Source: Alistipes sp. (GTDB lineage Bacteria; Bacteroidota; Bacteroidia; Bacteroidales; Rikenellaceae). From it: a DNA stretch of 64,000 bases. A program made the translations under genes and the position numbers. Positions 1 to 8,136 of the stretch are shown here, piece by piece; within the stretch, counting starts at the first letter, position 1; each line of letters starts with the position of its first letter. The stretch lies in assembly GCA_017410165.1 (NCBI GenBank), contig JAFQRH010000025.1, positions 89,029 to 153,028 of the forward strand, read 5' to 3'. The notes under the pieces are model-generated. The model was not told where the DNA came from, did no database searches, and was given only the letters and a program-made list of their open reading frames with translations.

Positions 1-455
1 GATTCAAGAAGTGGCAGTGGGCAACGGGTGCAACTCTCGCGCTCATCCACGACGCATTTATGATTATCGGTGCATTCTCGTTGCTCTACGCATTTATGCC
101 GTTCAACTTGGAGATTGACCAGGCGTTCATCGCTGCTATCTTGACGATTATCGGTTACTCGATTAACGATACGGTGGTTATCTTCGACCGTATTCGTGAG
201 TACAACCTGCTCTATCCGAAGCGTTCGATTCGTGAGAACATCAACAACGCTCTCTGTTCGACGCTCGCTCGTACGTTGAATACGTCGGGTACGACACTCG
301 TAACCCTGTTTGCAATCTTCATCTTCGGTGGTGCGACGATTCGCGGTTTCGTATTCGCTCTCATCATCGGTATCGTCGTAGGTACCTACTCGTCGTTGTT
401 CATCGCAACGCCGCTTGCTTACGATATGCTCCCGAAGAAGGATAAGGAGGCGTAA
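1..455 (+). CDS. secDF: Protein translocase subunit SecDF, C-terminal end (partial)
   Basis: The reading frame is open from the first bases (codons in phase from base 3) to a TAA at 453-455, so only the last ~150 residues are present. They match the SecF half of SecDF, the inner-membrane protein that uses the proton gradient to help pull exported proteins across after SecA. Visible signatures are the SecF-type segment IIGYSINDTVVIFDRIRE, followed by a polar stretch with SIRENINNALCSTLARTLNTS, and two hydrophobic membrane segments before the basic tail KKDKEA. In Bacteroidota secD and secF are normally fused, so a fused gene is inferred; the SecD half lies outside the window. A hairpin terminator follows directly. 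Confidence 0.93.
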   Translation, partial: FKKWQWATGATLALIHDAFMIIGAFSLLYAFMPFNLEIDQAFIAAILTIIGYSINDTVVIFDRIREYNLLYPKRSIRENINNALCSTLARTLNTSGTTLVTLFAIFIFGGATIRGFVFALIIGIVVGTYSSLFIATPLAYDMLPKKDKEA

Positions 456-473
456 TCATAAATCGACAGCAAA

Positions 474-511
474 GGGGCGGCGTGCCGTTATGGTGCATAC
501 CGCCTCTTTTT
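474..511 (+). terminator. Intrinsic terminator after secDF
   Basis: GGGGCGG (474-480) pairs with CCGCCTC (500-506) with one G-T pair, followed by a T run. It lies 19 bases after the secDF stop codon. Confidence 0.7.
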
Positions 512-530
512 ATAATTATATAATATATAT

Positions 531-665
531 ATGGTAAGCCGTATGGAGAATAAGATGTACTATGTGTCGCCATCGCTCGCAGAGGTTGCTCTGCGCATTG
601 AGCGAGGATATGAACTGTCGAACGGAATCGAGCAGCCGGATTACGGCGGCGAGGATAATCTTTAA
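531..665 (+). CDS. Small hypothetical peptide (44 aa) upstream of a surface lipoprotein gene
   Basis: ATG at 531 to TAA at 663-665 gives 44 residues, beginning MVSRMENKMYYVSPSLAEVA and ending in the acidic stretch QPDYGGEDNL. Later in-frame ATG codons at 543 and 555 could also serve as starts. It has no signal peptide. From memory, the layout (YxxPxxEV core, a Glu-rich middle, a C-terminal DYGGEDNL-like end) resembles short orphan peptides encoded just ahead of fimbrillin-like or lipoprotein genes in Bacteroidales. No function is known to me. The stop lies 20 bases before the lipoprotein start, so the two are probably co-transcribed. The leader ahead of it is very AT-rich (512-530). Confidence 0.55.
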   Translation: MVSRMENKMYYVSPSLAEVALRIERGYELSNGIEQPDYGGEDNL

Positions 666-685
666 CGCACACAAAAACGATTACA

Positions 686-3600
686 ATGAAGAAGATTATC
701 CGTTTGTTGGCTGTGGTGCTCGTGGGAGCATTCGCCACAATTTCGTGTTCGACCGACGCGCCATTCGAGGAGGTTGCTCCACCGAGTGCCGAGTGGGGCT
801 TTTATGTTGATTTGAACTCTTCGTCGCGTATTTCGTTCGAGGATAACGAGTACGCTTGGGAGGGCGACGAGCGTTTGGGTGTCTATGTCGCTTCGTCGTT
901 GCCTACACCTAATACCTATGCCGATGTGCAGTTGAAGGATGGTAAGGGCTATTGCGCTGTTACGACCAAACACTTCACGACGGGCGATAAGATGTATGTC
1001 TATCATCCGTTCTCGGATGTAAACGATGCATACGGAAGCAATAATGTACACCTCTACATCGCTTCGCGCCAGAGCGTTGAGGCGAATGTGCTCGATGCGT
1101 CGCTTGTGCCTATGGTGGGCGAACCACTTACGCTCAATGCGGACAAAACACAGACCGTATATATGCGTCCGTTGGCGGGTCTGCTCCGCTTTAAGGTCTA
1201 TGCCTCGGGTAGTTATGCCGGCGAGACGCTCTCGTCGATTACCTACGCCGACGAAGATACGGCGATGACGGGCGAATTTGTGTTGGATGCTACGGCAGTA
1301 GGTGGCGAGCAGTGGGGACTCACGTCGGGTGACGAAAATTATGCTGTTGCTACGCTTGCCGAGTCGTACACCGTCGGCAAGAGCAAGGCGTCGGCATCGG
1401 TTGTGTATATGGTACTCGCTCCGAACAACTATTCGGGCGTGCTTACCGTTACGACCAACAAGGCGGTCTATACGTATGACTATGCAAAAGCGATTGAGCG
1501 CAACCACTACTACGACGTAAATATCGACCTCTCGAAGGCCACTTCGCGCAAGAGCGTCGAGGGCGAGTTCGGTGGTGGCGATGGTAGCGCAGCAAAGCCA
1601 TACCTGATTGACGATGCTGCCGATTTGGTTGCACTCTCCAAAGTTTGTGCTACGAATGAGGCGTATCGCAACAAACACTATCGTCAGATTGCCGATATCG
1701 ACCTCTCGAAGGTGTCATTCTCGCCAATCGGCTCGGAGGAGCTTCCGTTCGAGGGCGTGTACGATGGTGGCAACTTCTCGGTTAAGGGTATTGTGATTCC
1801 GGAGGCAAATACACTGCCTTGCGGAATGTTCGGATATGTGAAGAACGCGACGCTTCGCAATGTCGTTATCGACGGCATCACCAACAATGGTGCCGGTGGT
1901 AAGGTTGGTGGCGTTGTGGGCTGTGCCGAGAACTCGACCATCGAGTCGTGTGTGATGAATAGCGACCTCTACGCATCGGTGACCATCAGTGGCGGTATTG
2001 CCGGCTGGGTAAGTGGTGGTAAGGTATCGGGCTGTACGACCACCTCGACCATCAAGAGTATCACAAGCGAATGGGCGCAGAGTGGCGGTATTGTCGGCTA
2101 TCTCTGTGACGGTGGCGTTGTTGAGAACTGTACGCTGTCGGGTAACGTGGCGTCGATGAGCAAGCGTATTGGCGGTATTGTCGGCGATTTGCGTGCATCG
2201 ACGGTTAAGGGTTGCCGCGTGACAAGCGTTGCCGAGGTGTTCAATAATGCGCACTCGTGCGGCGGTATTGTCGGCGGTCACTATGGCGGTACGGTCAGCG
2301 ATTGCGTTGTCGAGGGTACGATTGGCTCGCAGGGCGACTTCTGCGGTGGTATCTCGGGTTATTTCTCGTCGGGCGAGGTTCGCAATTGTGTTACGCAGGG
2401 CTCGGCTACGGTGATAACCTATAACGACCAGTGCGGTGGTATTGTGGGCTCGATTACCACATCTACCTTGTGTGTAATAGACGGTTGTGTATCCTATGCC
2501 GATGTGAGAGCATACCACTCGGTGGGCGGAGTTGTAGGTTATGTAAAACCATCGACTGCCGATGCAAAGGTTGTTATCACCAACTCGATGCACGTAGGTG
2601 GCGACCTCTTTGCAACGGGTCTTAATACGAGCAATTATAGTCTCGTTGGTGGTATTTGCGGTTGGACACACGGTTCGGGGACGGTTGTATATGCCAATGT
2701 GTGTGCTCGTCCGAAGAGTATGCGCGGTCTGTCGTATTGGGTTTCGCAGACGTCGAAGGCGGCTTATGGTGGTATTACCGGTTTCCGTAATGGCGCAAAG
2801 TCGGTTACCGTTAGCAATGTATATTCGGATGTGACAAGTGGCTCAATTTTGATTGATGATGCTCCGATTCAGAAGTCGATGATTCACTTTGGCTCGTTGT
2901 TTGGCCCGACGATTTCGATAAATGTTACTTCGGCATACTATTACGAAGGCGAGCAACCGGTTGGCGCAAACCACACCTCCTATGTTAAGGGCGAGGGTTG
3001 CACGGCGTTGAAGCAGGCGCAGATGACCGATGGTACGATGCTCGGCAAACTCAATGCGTATGTTGCTGCCAACACTACGGTTGAGGGCGTTACGTTGAGA
3101 CAGTGGGTTGCAGGTGCCGACGGTTTCCCTGTGATTGCAGGTTTGCCACAGAATACCGCACCGGTTACGGCTGCACCGAAGAAGGTGAGCGTTATTGGCG
3201 ACTCGATTTCGACCTTCCGAGGATATATCTCTTATGGTTATGGTGCGCACTATCCAACGACGGATGGCGACTTGAACCTCGTGGGTCAAACCTATTGGTG
3301 GCAACTCATCTACGACTATATGCAGAATGCCCGCTTGGAGCGAAATCTTGCCTATTCGACTACGGCTGTGGCGCGCTCGACAAATACCAAGTATAGCGAA
3401 TCGGCGTGGTATGGTCAGGATTTCTGTACGCGATTTATCAATCAAGAAGGTTTGGGCGTTGCCGATGTCGTGCTGATTCACGGCGGAACCAACGACCGTG
3501 GCCATAATGTCGATGAGCTCGCTCCGGGTATCGGTATGCGAAGCGAGTCGGCACCAAGCGATACCGCTTTGGAGGCGTTGTATAAGGTGGCTGATGCCGC

Positions 3601-3943
3601 TACGACACGCGCACAGATTGAGGCGTTGAACGATACGACCTTCTGCGAGGCGTATATCAAACTGATATTGCTTATCAAGGAGCGTAATCCGAAGGTGAAG
3701 ATTGTCTGCATCATTGGCGACTGCGTGTCGGGTGGTATTCAGAAGTCGATACATAAGATTGCCGCTCACTACGACGCGCGAGTTGTCGATTTGCTCGCCG
3801 TGAACGGTTATAACGACCAGACCTATATGCCGAAGCACGACTACAACCCATCGACGGGTGGTGGTTGTCACCCATCGGCAAAGGCGATGTCGTTCATCGC
3901 AAATAAGATCTACACCGAACTTGGTGCTTGGCTCGAAGAGTAG
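686..3943 (+). CDS. Surface lipoprotein: fimbrillin-like N-terminus, GLUG-type repeats, C-terminal SGNH hydrolase domain
   Basis: 1085 residues. The N-terminus MKKIIRLLAVVLVGAFATIS ends in a lipobox-type SCS, so the protein is expected to be lipid-anchored. Residues ~25-290 look like a fimbrillin/Mfa-like domain. Residues ~295-830 hold about ten glycine-rich GLUG-type repeats (GGIVG...CxxxG), beginning with GDGSAAKPYLIDDAADLVAL. The last ~250 residues are an SGNH/GDSL hydrolase: block I VIGDSIS (Ser near residue 840), block III HGGTNDRG (~930), and block V GGGCHPSAKAM (His near 1061). Where the family usually has DxxHP, this protein has GGCHP, so the catalytic Asp is not where expected. A role in removing acyl groups from glycans at the surface is inference. 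It forms a unit with the 44-aa peptide gene and ends at a terminator. Confidence 0.8.
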   Translation: MKKIIRLLAVVLVGAFATISCSTDAPFEEVAPPSAEWGFYVDLNSSSRISFEDNEYAWEGDERLGVYVASSLPTPNTYADVQLKDGKGYCAVTTKHFTTGDKMYVYHPFSDVNDAYGSNNVHLYIASRQSVEANVLDASLVPMVGEPLTLNADKTQTVYMRPLAGLLRFKVYASGSYAGETLSSITYADEDTAMTGEFVLDATAVGGEQWGLTSGDENYAVATLAESYTVGKSKASASVVYMVLAPNNYSGVLTVTTNKAVYTYDYAKAIERNHYYDVNIDLSKATSRKSVEGEFGGGDGSAAKPYLIDDAADLVALSKVCATNEAYRNKHYRQIADIDLSKVSFSPIGSEELPFEGVYDGGNFSVKGIVIPEANTLPCGMFGYVKNATLRNVVIDGITNNGAGGKVGGVVGCAENSTIESCVMNSDLYASVTISGGIAGWVSGGKVSGCTTTSTIKSITSEWAQSGGIVGYLCDGGVVENCTLSGNVASMSKRIGGIVGDLRASTVKGCRVTSVAEVFNNAHSCGGIVGGHYGGTVSDCVVEGTIGSQGDFCGGISGYFSSGEVRNCVTQGSATVITYNDQCGGIVGSITTSTLCVIDGCVSYADVRAYHSVGGVVGYVKPSTADAKVVITNSMHVGGDLFATGLNTSNYSLVGGICGWTHGSGTVVYANVCARPKSMRGLSYWVSQTSKAAYGGITGFRNGAKSVTVSNVYSDVTSGSILIDDAPIQKSMIHFGSLFGPTISINVTSAYYYEGEQPVGANHTSYVKGEGCTALKQAQMTDGTMLGKLNAYVAANTTVEGVTLRQWVAGADGFPVIAGLPQNTAPVTAAPKKVSVIGDSISTFRGYISYGYGAHYPTTDGDLNLVGQTYWWQLIYDYMQNARLERNLAYSTTAVARSTNTKYSESAWYGQDFCTRFINQEGLGVADVVLIHGGTNDRGHNVDELAPGIGMRSESAPSDTALEALYKVADAATTRAQIEALNDTTFCEAYIKLILLIKERNPKVKIVCIIGDCVSGGIQKSIHKIAAHYDARVVDLLAVNGYNDQTYMPKHDYNPSTGGGCHPSAKAMSFIANKIYTELGAWLEE

Positions 3944-3968
3944 TGCCAAACTCTCGTAAATGTGAAAT

Positions 3969-4002
3969 AATCCCGAATGTCGTAAGATGTTCGGGATTTT
4001 TT
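3969..4002 (+). terminator. Intrinsic terminator after the SGNH lipoprotein
   Basis: AATCCCGA (3969-3976) and TCGGGATT (3991-3998) form an 8-bp stem with a 14-nt loop, and the right arm runs into a T tract. Confidence 0.85.
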
Positions 4003-4004
4003 CA

Positions 4005-4012
4005 TATCTTTG
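4005..4012 (+). promoter_or_regulatory. Promoter -7 element for ybbR-coaE-folP operon
   Basis: TATCTTTG matches the Bacteroidota -7 consensus TAnnTTTG. No clear TTTG -33 element is visible. Only 5 bases separate it from the ATG at 4018, so the transcript would start at or almost at the start codon. Confidence 0.6.
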
Positions 4013-4017
4013 TTGTT

Positions 4018-4467
4018 ATGAAACGATTGATTGAAAAATTGAAAGCGTGGTTTCGTGCGCTGACGCGTTACGTCTCGCCCGTATTTATGATGCTCTTTGT
4101 AGCGTCGTTTGTCTTGTGGTATATTGCCAAACTCAACTATACATATACGACCGATATGAACGTCAAGGTGAAAATCGGTAGCCATCGCTACGATATTCCG
4201 TGTGTGGTTGAGGGTAAGGGCACAAACCTATTCGGATACTTTATCTCTTCGTCGCGCCGCATTGCGGTTCCGCTCGAAGAGTTGCAGTGGACGGAGGTGA
4301 CCGATGTGTCGGCCGTAACAGGTGTCTGCGATGTTACCTCTCCTACGCGCCGACTGCATATCGAGCCGCAATCGCTACAAAATGCCATTGCTATCCGTTT
4401 GAGCGATATTAAGATTCGTTCGATAGGTGCTGTGCCGGATGTTGTGGTGCCGAATGGCGAAGATTAG
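4018..4467 (+). CDS. YbbR-like membrane-anchored protein
   Basis: 149 residues from ATG 4018; an upstream in-frame ATG at 3928 lies inside the preceding gene and before the terminator, so it was rejected. The protein has a basic N-terminus, one membrane segment (PVFMMLFVASFVLWYIAKL, residues ~22-40) and an extracytoplasmic beta-rich part, consistent with a single short YbbR-type domain. In Bacteroidota a YbbR-like gene commonly sits directly ahead of coaE, which is the arrangement here. YbbR proteins (CdaR in Firmicutes) can regulate cyclic-di-AMP cyclase, but nothing in this window shows that role. It is first in the plus-strand housekeeping operon. Confidence 0.7.
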   Translation: MKRLIEKLKAWFRALTRYVSPVFMMLFVASFVLWYIAKLNYTYTTDMNVKVKIGSHRYDIPCVVEGKGTNLFGYFISSSRRIAVPLEELQWTEVTDVSAVTGVCDVTSPTRRLHIEPQSLQNAIAIRLSDIKIRSIGAVPDVVVPNGED

Positions 4468-4489
4468 AGAGCAAGGGGGGCGAGAGAGT

Positions 4490-5113
4490 ATGTTGCGTGT
4501 CGGAATATGCGGAGGTATCGGCAGCGGTAAGAGTACCGTCTGCCGAATGTTTGCTTCGCGCGGAGTTGCCGTCTATTCGGCAGACGAGCGTGCAAAGGAG
4601 TTGATGAGCAGCGATGCGGCTTTGCGCGATGCGCTTATCGCTACATTTGGCGCAGAGTGCTTTCGAGACGGGGTGCTCGATAGGGCATACCTTGCAGGGC
4701 GTGTCTTTGGCGATGAGGAGCAACTGCAACGGCTCAACGCGATTGTCCATCCGGCGGTGCGTGCCGATTTCCGGCGTTGGACATCGCAACAGACGGGCGA
4801 ATATGTTATTATCGAGGCGGCGATTCTCTTCGAGGCGCATTTCGACGAAGAGGTAGATGTGACGCTCGCTGTTCTTGCGCCGGCATCGCTTCGCGCAGAG
4901 AGGGCTATGCAACGTGATGGAGCGTCGCGCGAGAAGATTGAGCAACGTATGGCGGCGCAGTGCTCGGACGACTATCTGGTGAGCCACGCCGATTATGCGA
5001 TTGTGAATATCGCGTTGGAGGATGTCGAAAAGGATGTGGCGGAACTTCACCACCGCTTTCGGGTGATGGGCTCGCGCAGAATAGAGCCACGTGAGGAGAG
5101 TAATGAGTTATAG
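4490..5113 (+). CDS. coaE: Dephospho-CoA kinase
   Basis: 207 residues, the normal length. CoaE phosphorylates the 3'-hydroxyl of dephospho-CoA with ATP, the last step of coenzyme A synthesis. The P-loop GGIGSGKST is at residues ~8-16, followed by CRMFASRGVAVYSADE, in which the Asp belongs to the conserved substrate-binding region; HPAVR appears near residue 85, as in the family. The start at 4490 places the P-loop correctly and has a purine-rich GGGGGGCGAGAG leader. An alternative ATG at 4457 would add 11 residues and overlap the YbbR-like gene. The 3' end overlaps folP by 11 bases. Confidence 0.93.
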   Translation: MLRVGICGGIGSGKSTVCRMFASRGVAVYSADERAKELMSSDAALRDALIATFGAECFRDGVLDRAYLAGRVFGDEEQLQRLNAIVHPAVRADFRRWTSQQTGEYVIIEAAILFEAHFDEEVDVTLAVLAPASLRAERAMQRDGASREKIEQRMAAQCSDDYLVSHADYAIVNIALEDVEKDVAELHHRFRVMGSRRIEPREESNEL

Positions 5114-5945
5114 TAAGATAGATGATATAGACCTGCGTGCGAGGCAGGTTATGGCGATAGTCAATGTGACCGACGATTCGTTCTACGCAGCGAGTCGCAA
5201 TGCGGGCTGCGATTGCTTGCAGACGACCATCAGCCGCCATATCGCTGACGGAGCATCGATTCTCGACATCGGTGGCTATTCGTCGCGCCCGGGGGCTGCC
5301 GATATTCCGTTGGAGGAGGAGTGGCGCAGGGTAGATATGGGCGTCGGAGCAGTAAGATGTCGCGAGGATGCGGGTGCCGATACTCCGATTTCGATTGATA
5401 CGTTTCGCTCGGAGATTGTCCGCCGTACGGTCGAGCGTTATGGCCGCGTTATGGTAAACGATATTACGGGTGGCGATGGCGACGAGCGTATGTGGCAGAC
5501 GGTGGCGGAGTTGGATTTGCCGTATGTCTTGATGCATATGCGCGGAACGCCACGCACGATGCAACAACTTGCTACGTACGACGATGTTGTGCAGCAGGTG
5601 TGCGACGATTTGCAGGCGAAGGCGGAGCGACTCCTCGCGTGCGGACTCTCGCCAAAGCGTGTGGTGATTGACCCGGGCTTTGGCTTTGCAAAAACTGTGG
5701 AGCAGAACTATGCGCTGTTGCACCATTTGGAGAGCGTATGCCGCTTGGGCTTTCCGGTGTTGGTCGGGCTGTCGCGTAAGTCGATGATAACGCGCCTGCT
5801 CGACATCGAGCCAAAGGATGCGCTGTGCGGTACGCAGGTGCTATGTTGGGAGGCACTGCGTCAGGGTGCTTCGATTTTGCGCGTTCACGATGTGCGCGAG
5901 ACGATGGCGACGGTGCGAATGTACGAAACATTTATTAGAGAATAG
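5103..5945 (+). CDS. folP: Dihydropteroate synthase
   Basis: 280 residues. The enzyme condenses 6-hydroxymethyl-dihydropterin pyrophosphate with p-aminobenzoate in folate synthesis and is the sulfonamide target. Family motifs are clear: VMAIVNVTDDSF near the N-terminus, ILDIGGYSSRPGA, ISIDTFR, VNDITGG, VLMHMRGTP, VVIDPGFGFAKT, LVGLSRKSM, and a terminal RVHDV. ATG 5103 was chosen over GTG 5091 because GAGGAGAG just upstream is a plausible ribosome-binding site. The gene overlaps coaE by 11 bases and ends two bases before the ABC ATPase gene, suggesting translational coupling through the operon. Confidence 0.95.
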   Translation: MSYSKIDDIDLRARQVMAIVNVTDDSFYAASRNAGCDCLQTTISRHIADGASILDIGGYSSRPGAADIPLEEEWRRVDMGVGAVRCREDAGADTPISIDTFRSEIVRRTVERYGRVMVNDITGGDGDERMWQTVAELDLPYVLMHMRGTPRTMQQLATYDDVVQQVCDDLQAKAERLLACGLSPKRVVIDPGFGFAKTVEQNYALLHHLESVCRLGFPVLVGLSRKSMITRLLDIEPKDALCGTQVLCWEALRQGASILRVHDVRETMATVRMYETFIRE

Positions 5946-5947
5946 AT

Positions 5948-6598
5948 ATGATAAGGGCTACGGATATACGGAAACGGTTTGGGGCGGTGGAGGCACTCGG
6001 CGGTGTGTCGTTGGAGGTTGCACAGGCGGAGATTGTTGCCATCGTGGGTGCGAGTGGCGCAGGAAAGAGTACTCTGTTGCAGATTCTCGGAACACTGCTT
6101 GCGCCGGATTCGGGCCGTGTGGAGATTGCCGGTGTGGATGTGTCGCAACTCAAAGCCAAAGAGATAGCGAAGTTCCGCAATCGCCATATCGGCTTTGTGT
6201 TCCAATTTCATCATCTGCTCCCCGAATTTTCTGCCATAGAGAATGTTATGATGCCGTCGCTGTTGGGCGGTTGCTCGCGCCGTGAGGCGGAGAGCCGTGC
6301 TACGGAGTTGCTCGAAATGGTGGGTATGCAGCATCGTGCCACGCATCGACCCTCCGAGATGTCGGGTGGCGAACAGCAACGCGTGGCGATAGCGCGCGCC
6401 CTGATAAACCGTCCGTCGGTGGTCTTTGCCGACGAGCCGACAGGTAACCTCGATACGCGTAATCGTGATGAGATTCAGCGACTGCTCTACGATGTGCGCG
6501 ACCGCTTCAACCAAACAATAGTCCTTGTTACACACGATGAGACGTTGGCATCGTCTGCCGACCGAAAAATTGTTATGAGCGATGGCCGAATACTCTGA
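5948..6598 (+). CDS. lolD: ABC transporter ATP-binding protein, LolD-like
   Basis: 216 residues, a single ABC ATPase domain. Walker A is GASGAGKST (~34-42), the Q-loop is [11 protein letters not shown], the signature is MSGGEQQR (~138), Walker B is [12 protein letters not shown], and the H-loop is VLVTHD. The [10 protein letters not shown] and DEPTGNLDT segments and the short length fit the LolD/MacB-type subgroup, which drives LolCE-type permeases that release lipoproteins from the inner membrane. No permease gene is adjacent, so the partner must be elsewhere and the LolD label is family-level inference. The next gene starts inside its 3' end (17-base overlap). Confidence 0.8.
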   Translation: MIRATDIRKRFGAVEALGGVSLEVAQAEIVAIVGASGAGKSTLLQILGTLLAPDSGRVEIAGVDVSQLKAKEIAKFRNRHIGFVFQFHHLLPEFSAIENVMMPSLLGGCSRREAESRATELLEMVGMQHRATHRPSEMSGGEQQRVAIARALINRPSVVFADEPTGNLDTRNRDEIQRLLYDVRDRFNQTIVLVTHDETLASSADRKIVMSDGRIL

Positions 6599-7373
6599 TG
6601 CGACATACGAATCGCTGCGCGATATGCTTGAATACCTGCACGATAAGTACAATCGGCCGGAGTTTGTCGAGTGCGACCCGATAAGCATTCCGCACGCATT
6701 CTATGATGTGCGCGACCGCGAGATTGCCGGTTTGTTGGCCGCCACCATTGCGTGGGGCAACCGCCGTGCGATTGTGCGTAGTGCGCGTCGTATGGTCGAG
6801 TATATGGATGGTGCGCCGTACGACTTTGTGTGCAATGCGAGCGAGGGTGACTTGGCGCGTTTGCGAACATTCGTGCATCGCACGTTCAATGGTGAGGATT
6901 TCATAGACTTTGTGCGTGCAATGCGCTCGGTGTGCGAGCGTTACGGCTCGATTGGCGAACTATTTCAGGGCTCGTACGAGCGTCTTGGCTCGATGGCGGC
7001 GGTGCTTTCGCACGTGCGTCGCGAGTTCTTCTCGGTTGAACATAATCCGCATTGCGAGAAACACTTCTCGTCGATAGATAAGGGTGCTGCGTGCAAACGT
7101 CTGAATATGTACGCGCGTTGGTTTGTCAGACGCGATAATCGCGGTGTAGATTTTGGCGATTGGCAACGTATTCCGATGTCGGCACTCTACCTCCCACTCG
7201 ATGTCCATTCGGGAAATATGGGGCGTGCGCTCGGTCTGCTGACGCGTCGTCAGAGCGATTGGCGTGCGACGGAGGAGATTACGGCGGCTCTGCGACGTTT
7301 CGATGCCGAAGACCCGGTGCGTTACGACTTCTCGCTCTTCGGTGCCGGCATAGACGGATTTTTGAAACAATAA
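6582..7373 (+). CDS. TIGR02757-like conserved protein (DUF2400)
   Basis: 263 residues. The sequence fits the TIGR02757 family, found largely in Bacteroidota and of unknown function: near the N-terminus DPISIPHAF, then DREIAGLLAATIAWGNR, SSIDKGAACKRLNMYARWFV in the middle and MSALYLPLDVHSGNMGRALG near the C-terminus. The helix-rich layout and the last motif recall the HhH-type DNA glycosylase fold, but no function is assigned here. It overlaps the ABC ATPase gene by 17 bases and is followed after 16 bases by a methyltransferase gene, so it sits inside the operon. Confidence 0.8.
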   Translation: MAEYSDATYESLRDMLEYLHDKYNRPEFVECDPISIPHAFYDVRDREIAGLLAATIAWGNRRAIVRSARRMVEYMDGAPYDFVCNASEGDLARLRTFVHRTFNGEDFIDFVRAMRSVCERYGSIGELFQGSYERLGSMAAVLSHVRREFFSVEHNPHCEKHFSSIDKGAACKRLNMYARWFVRRDNRGVDFGDWQRIPMSALYLPLDVHSGNMGRALGLLTRRQSDWRATEEITAALRRFDAEDPVRYDFSLFGAGIDGFLKQ

Positions 7374-7389
7374 CGCGAACGGGGCGAGT

Positions 7390-8088
7390 ATGTCGGTTTT
7401 TCGATTCAAACATTTCGAGGTCGAGCAGTCGAACGTGGCGATGAAGGTCGGCACGGACGGCGTGTTGCTTGGTGCTTGGTGCTCGCTCGACGGGGCGCAT
7501 CGCGTTCTGGATTTGGGCACAGGTACGGGTGTCATTGCGTTGATGGTTGCCGAGCGTTGCGCGGCCGAGCAGATTGTGGGTGTCGATATAGATGATGCGG
7601 CAGCTCGTTGCGCAAGCTCCAATTTTGCACACTCGCCGTGGGCTGCGCGTCTGCACGCTCGCCGACAAGCGGCACAAACCATCGAGGGCGAGAGGTTCGA
7701 TGTGATTGTCAGCAATCCTCCATACTTTGTCGATTCGTTGCTTTCGCCTGATGCGCGCCGTACGACGGCTCGTCACACAACCGAGATAACTTTTGCGGAG
7801 TTGGCGGCAACCTCCGAGCGATTGCTCGCGCCGGAGGGTCGTTTGGCGTTGATTCTTCCGCCGGAGCAGATGGCTCAATTTGCCTCCGAGACACAATTGC
7901 GGATGGTGCGCCGATGCGATGTGCGTTCGGTGCCCGGTGGTGCAGTTAAGCGCGTTATGGCAGAGTTTGCTGCCGGCTTGCAACCGCGAGAACCGCTCTT
8001 CGAGACGCTGACCATCGAGACCGATGTGCGTGGTGAGTTCAGCGCAGAATATAGGGCTTTGACCAAGGAATTTTATCTGAAATTTTGA
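7390..8088 (+). CDS. trmN6: tRNA1(Val) (adenine-37-N6)-methyltransferase-like
   Basis: 232 residues of a class I SAM-dependent methyltransferase. The SAM-binding motif I is VLDLGTGTGVIALM (~40), followed by VGVDID, and the amino-methylating motif IV is NPPYF (~113). N-terminal FRFKHFEVEQSNVAMKVGTD is the TrmN6/YfiC signature. The E. coli enzyme modifies A37 of tRNA-Val; the same substrate here is inferred from family. The likely RBS (GGGGCGAG) lies directly ahead of the ATG. It is probably the last gene of the tight plus-strand operon before the DUF4831-like gene. Confidence 0.85.
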   Translation: MSVFRFKHFEVEQSNVAMKVGTDGVLLGAWCSLDGAHRVLDLGTGTGVIALMVAERCAAEQIVGVDIDDAAARCASSNFAHSPWAARLHARRQAAQTIEGERFDVIVSNPPYFVDSLLSPDARRTTARHTTEITFAELAATSERLLAPEGRLALILPPEQMAQFASETQLRMVRRCDVRSVPGGAVKRVMAEFAAGLQPREPLFETLTIETDVRGEFSAEYRALTKEFYLKF

Positions 8089-8136
8089 TTATCGCGCGAA
8101 AAGAGTTAATTTCGCAGAAAAGAATACAAGAAACCG

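Noticed and set aside
662..1678. 338-codon antisense frame over the SGNH lipoprotein gene
   Set aside because: Shadow of the real gene; Arg/Ile-rich with no family resemblance.
686..3943. Polysaccharide-utilization locus around the surface lipoproteins
   Set aside because: No SusC-like TonB receptor, SusD, glycosidase or sensor/anti-sigma genes were found anywhere in the window.
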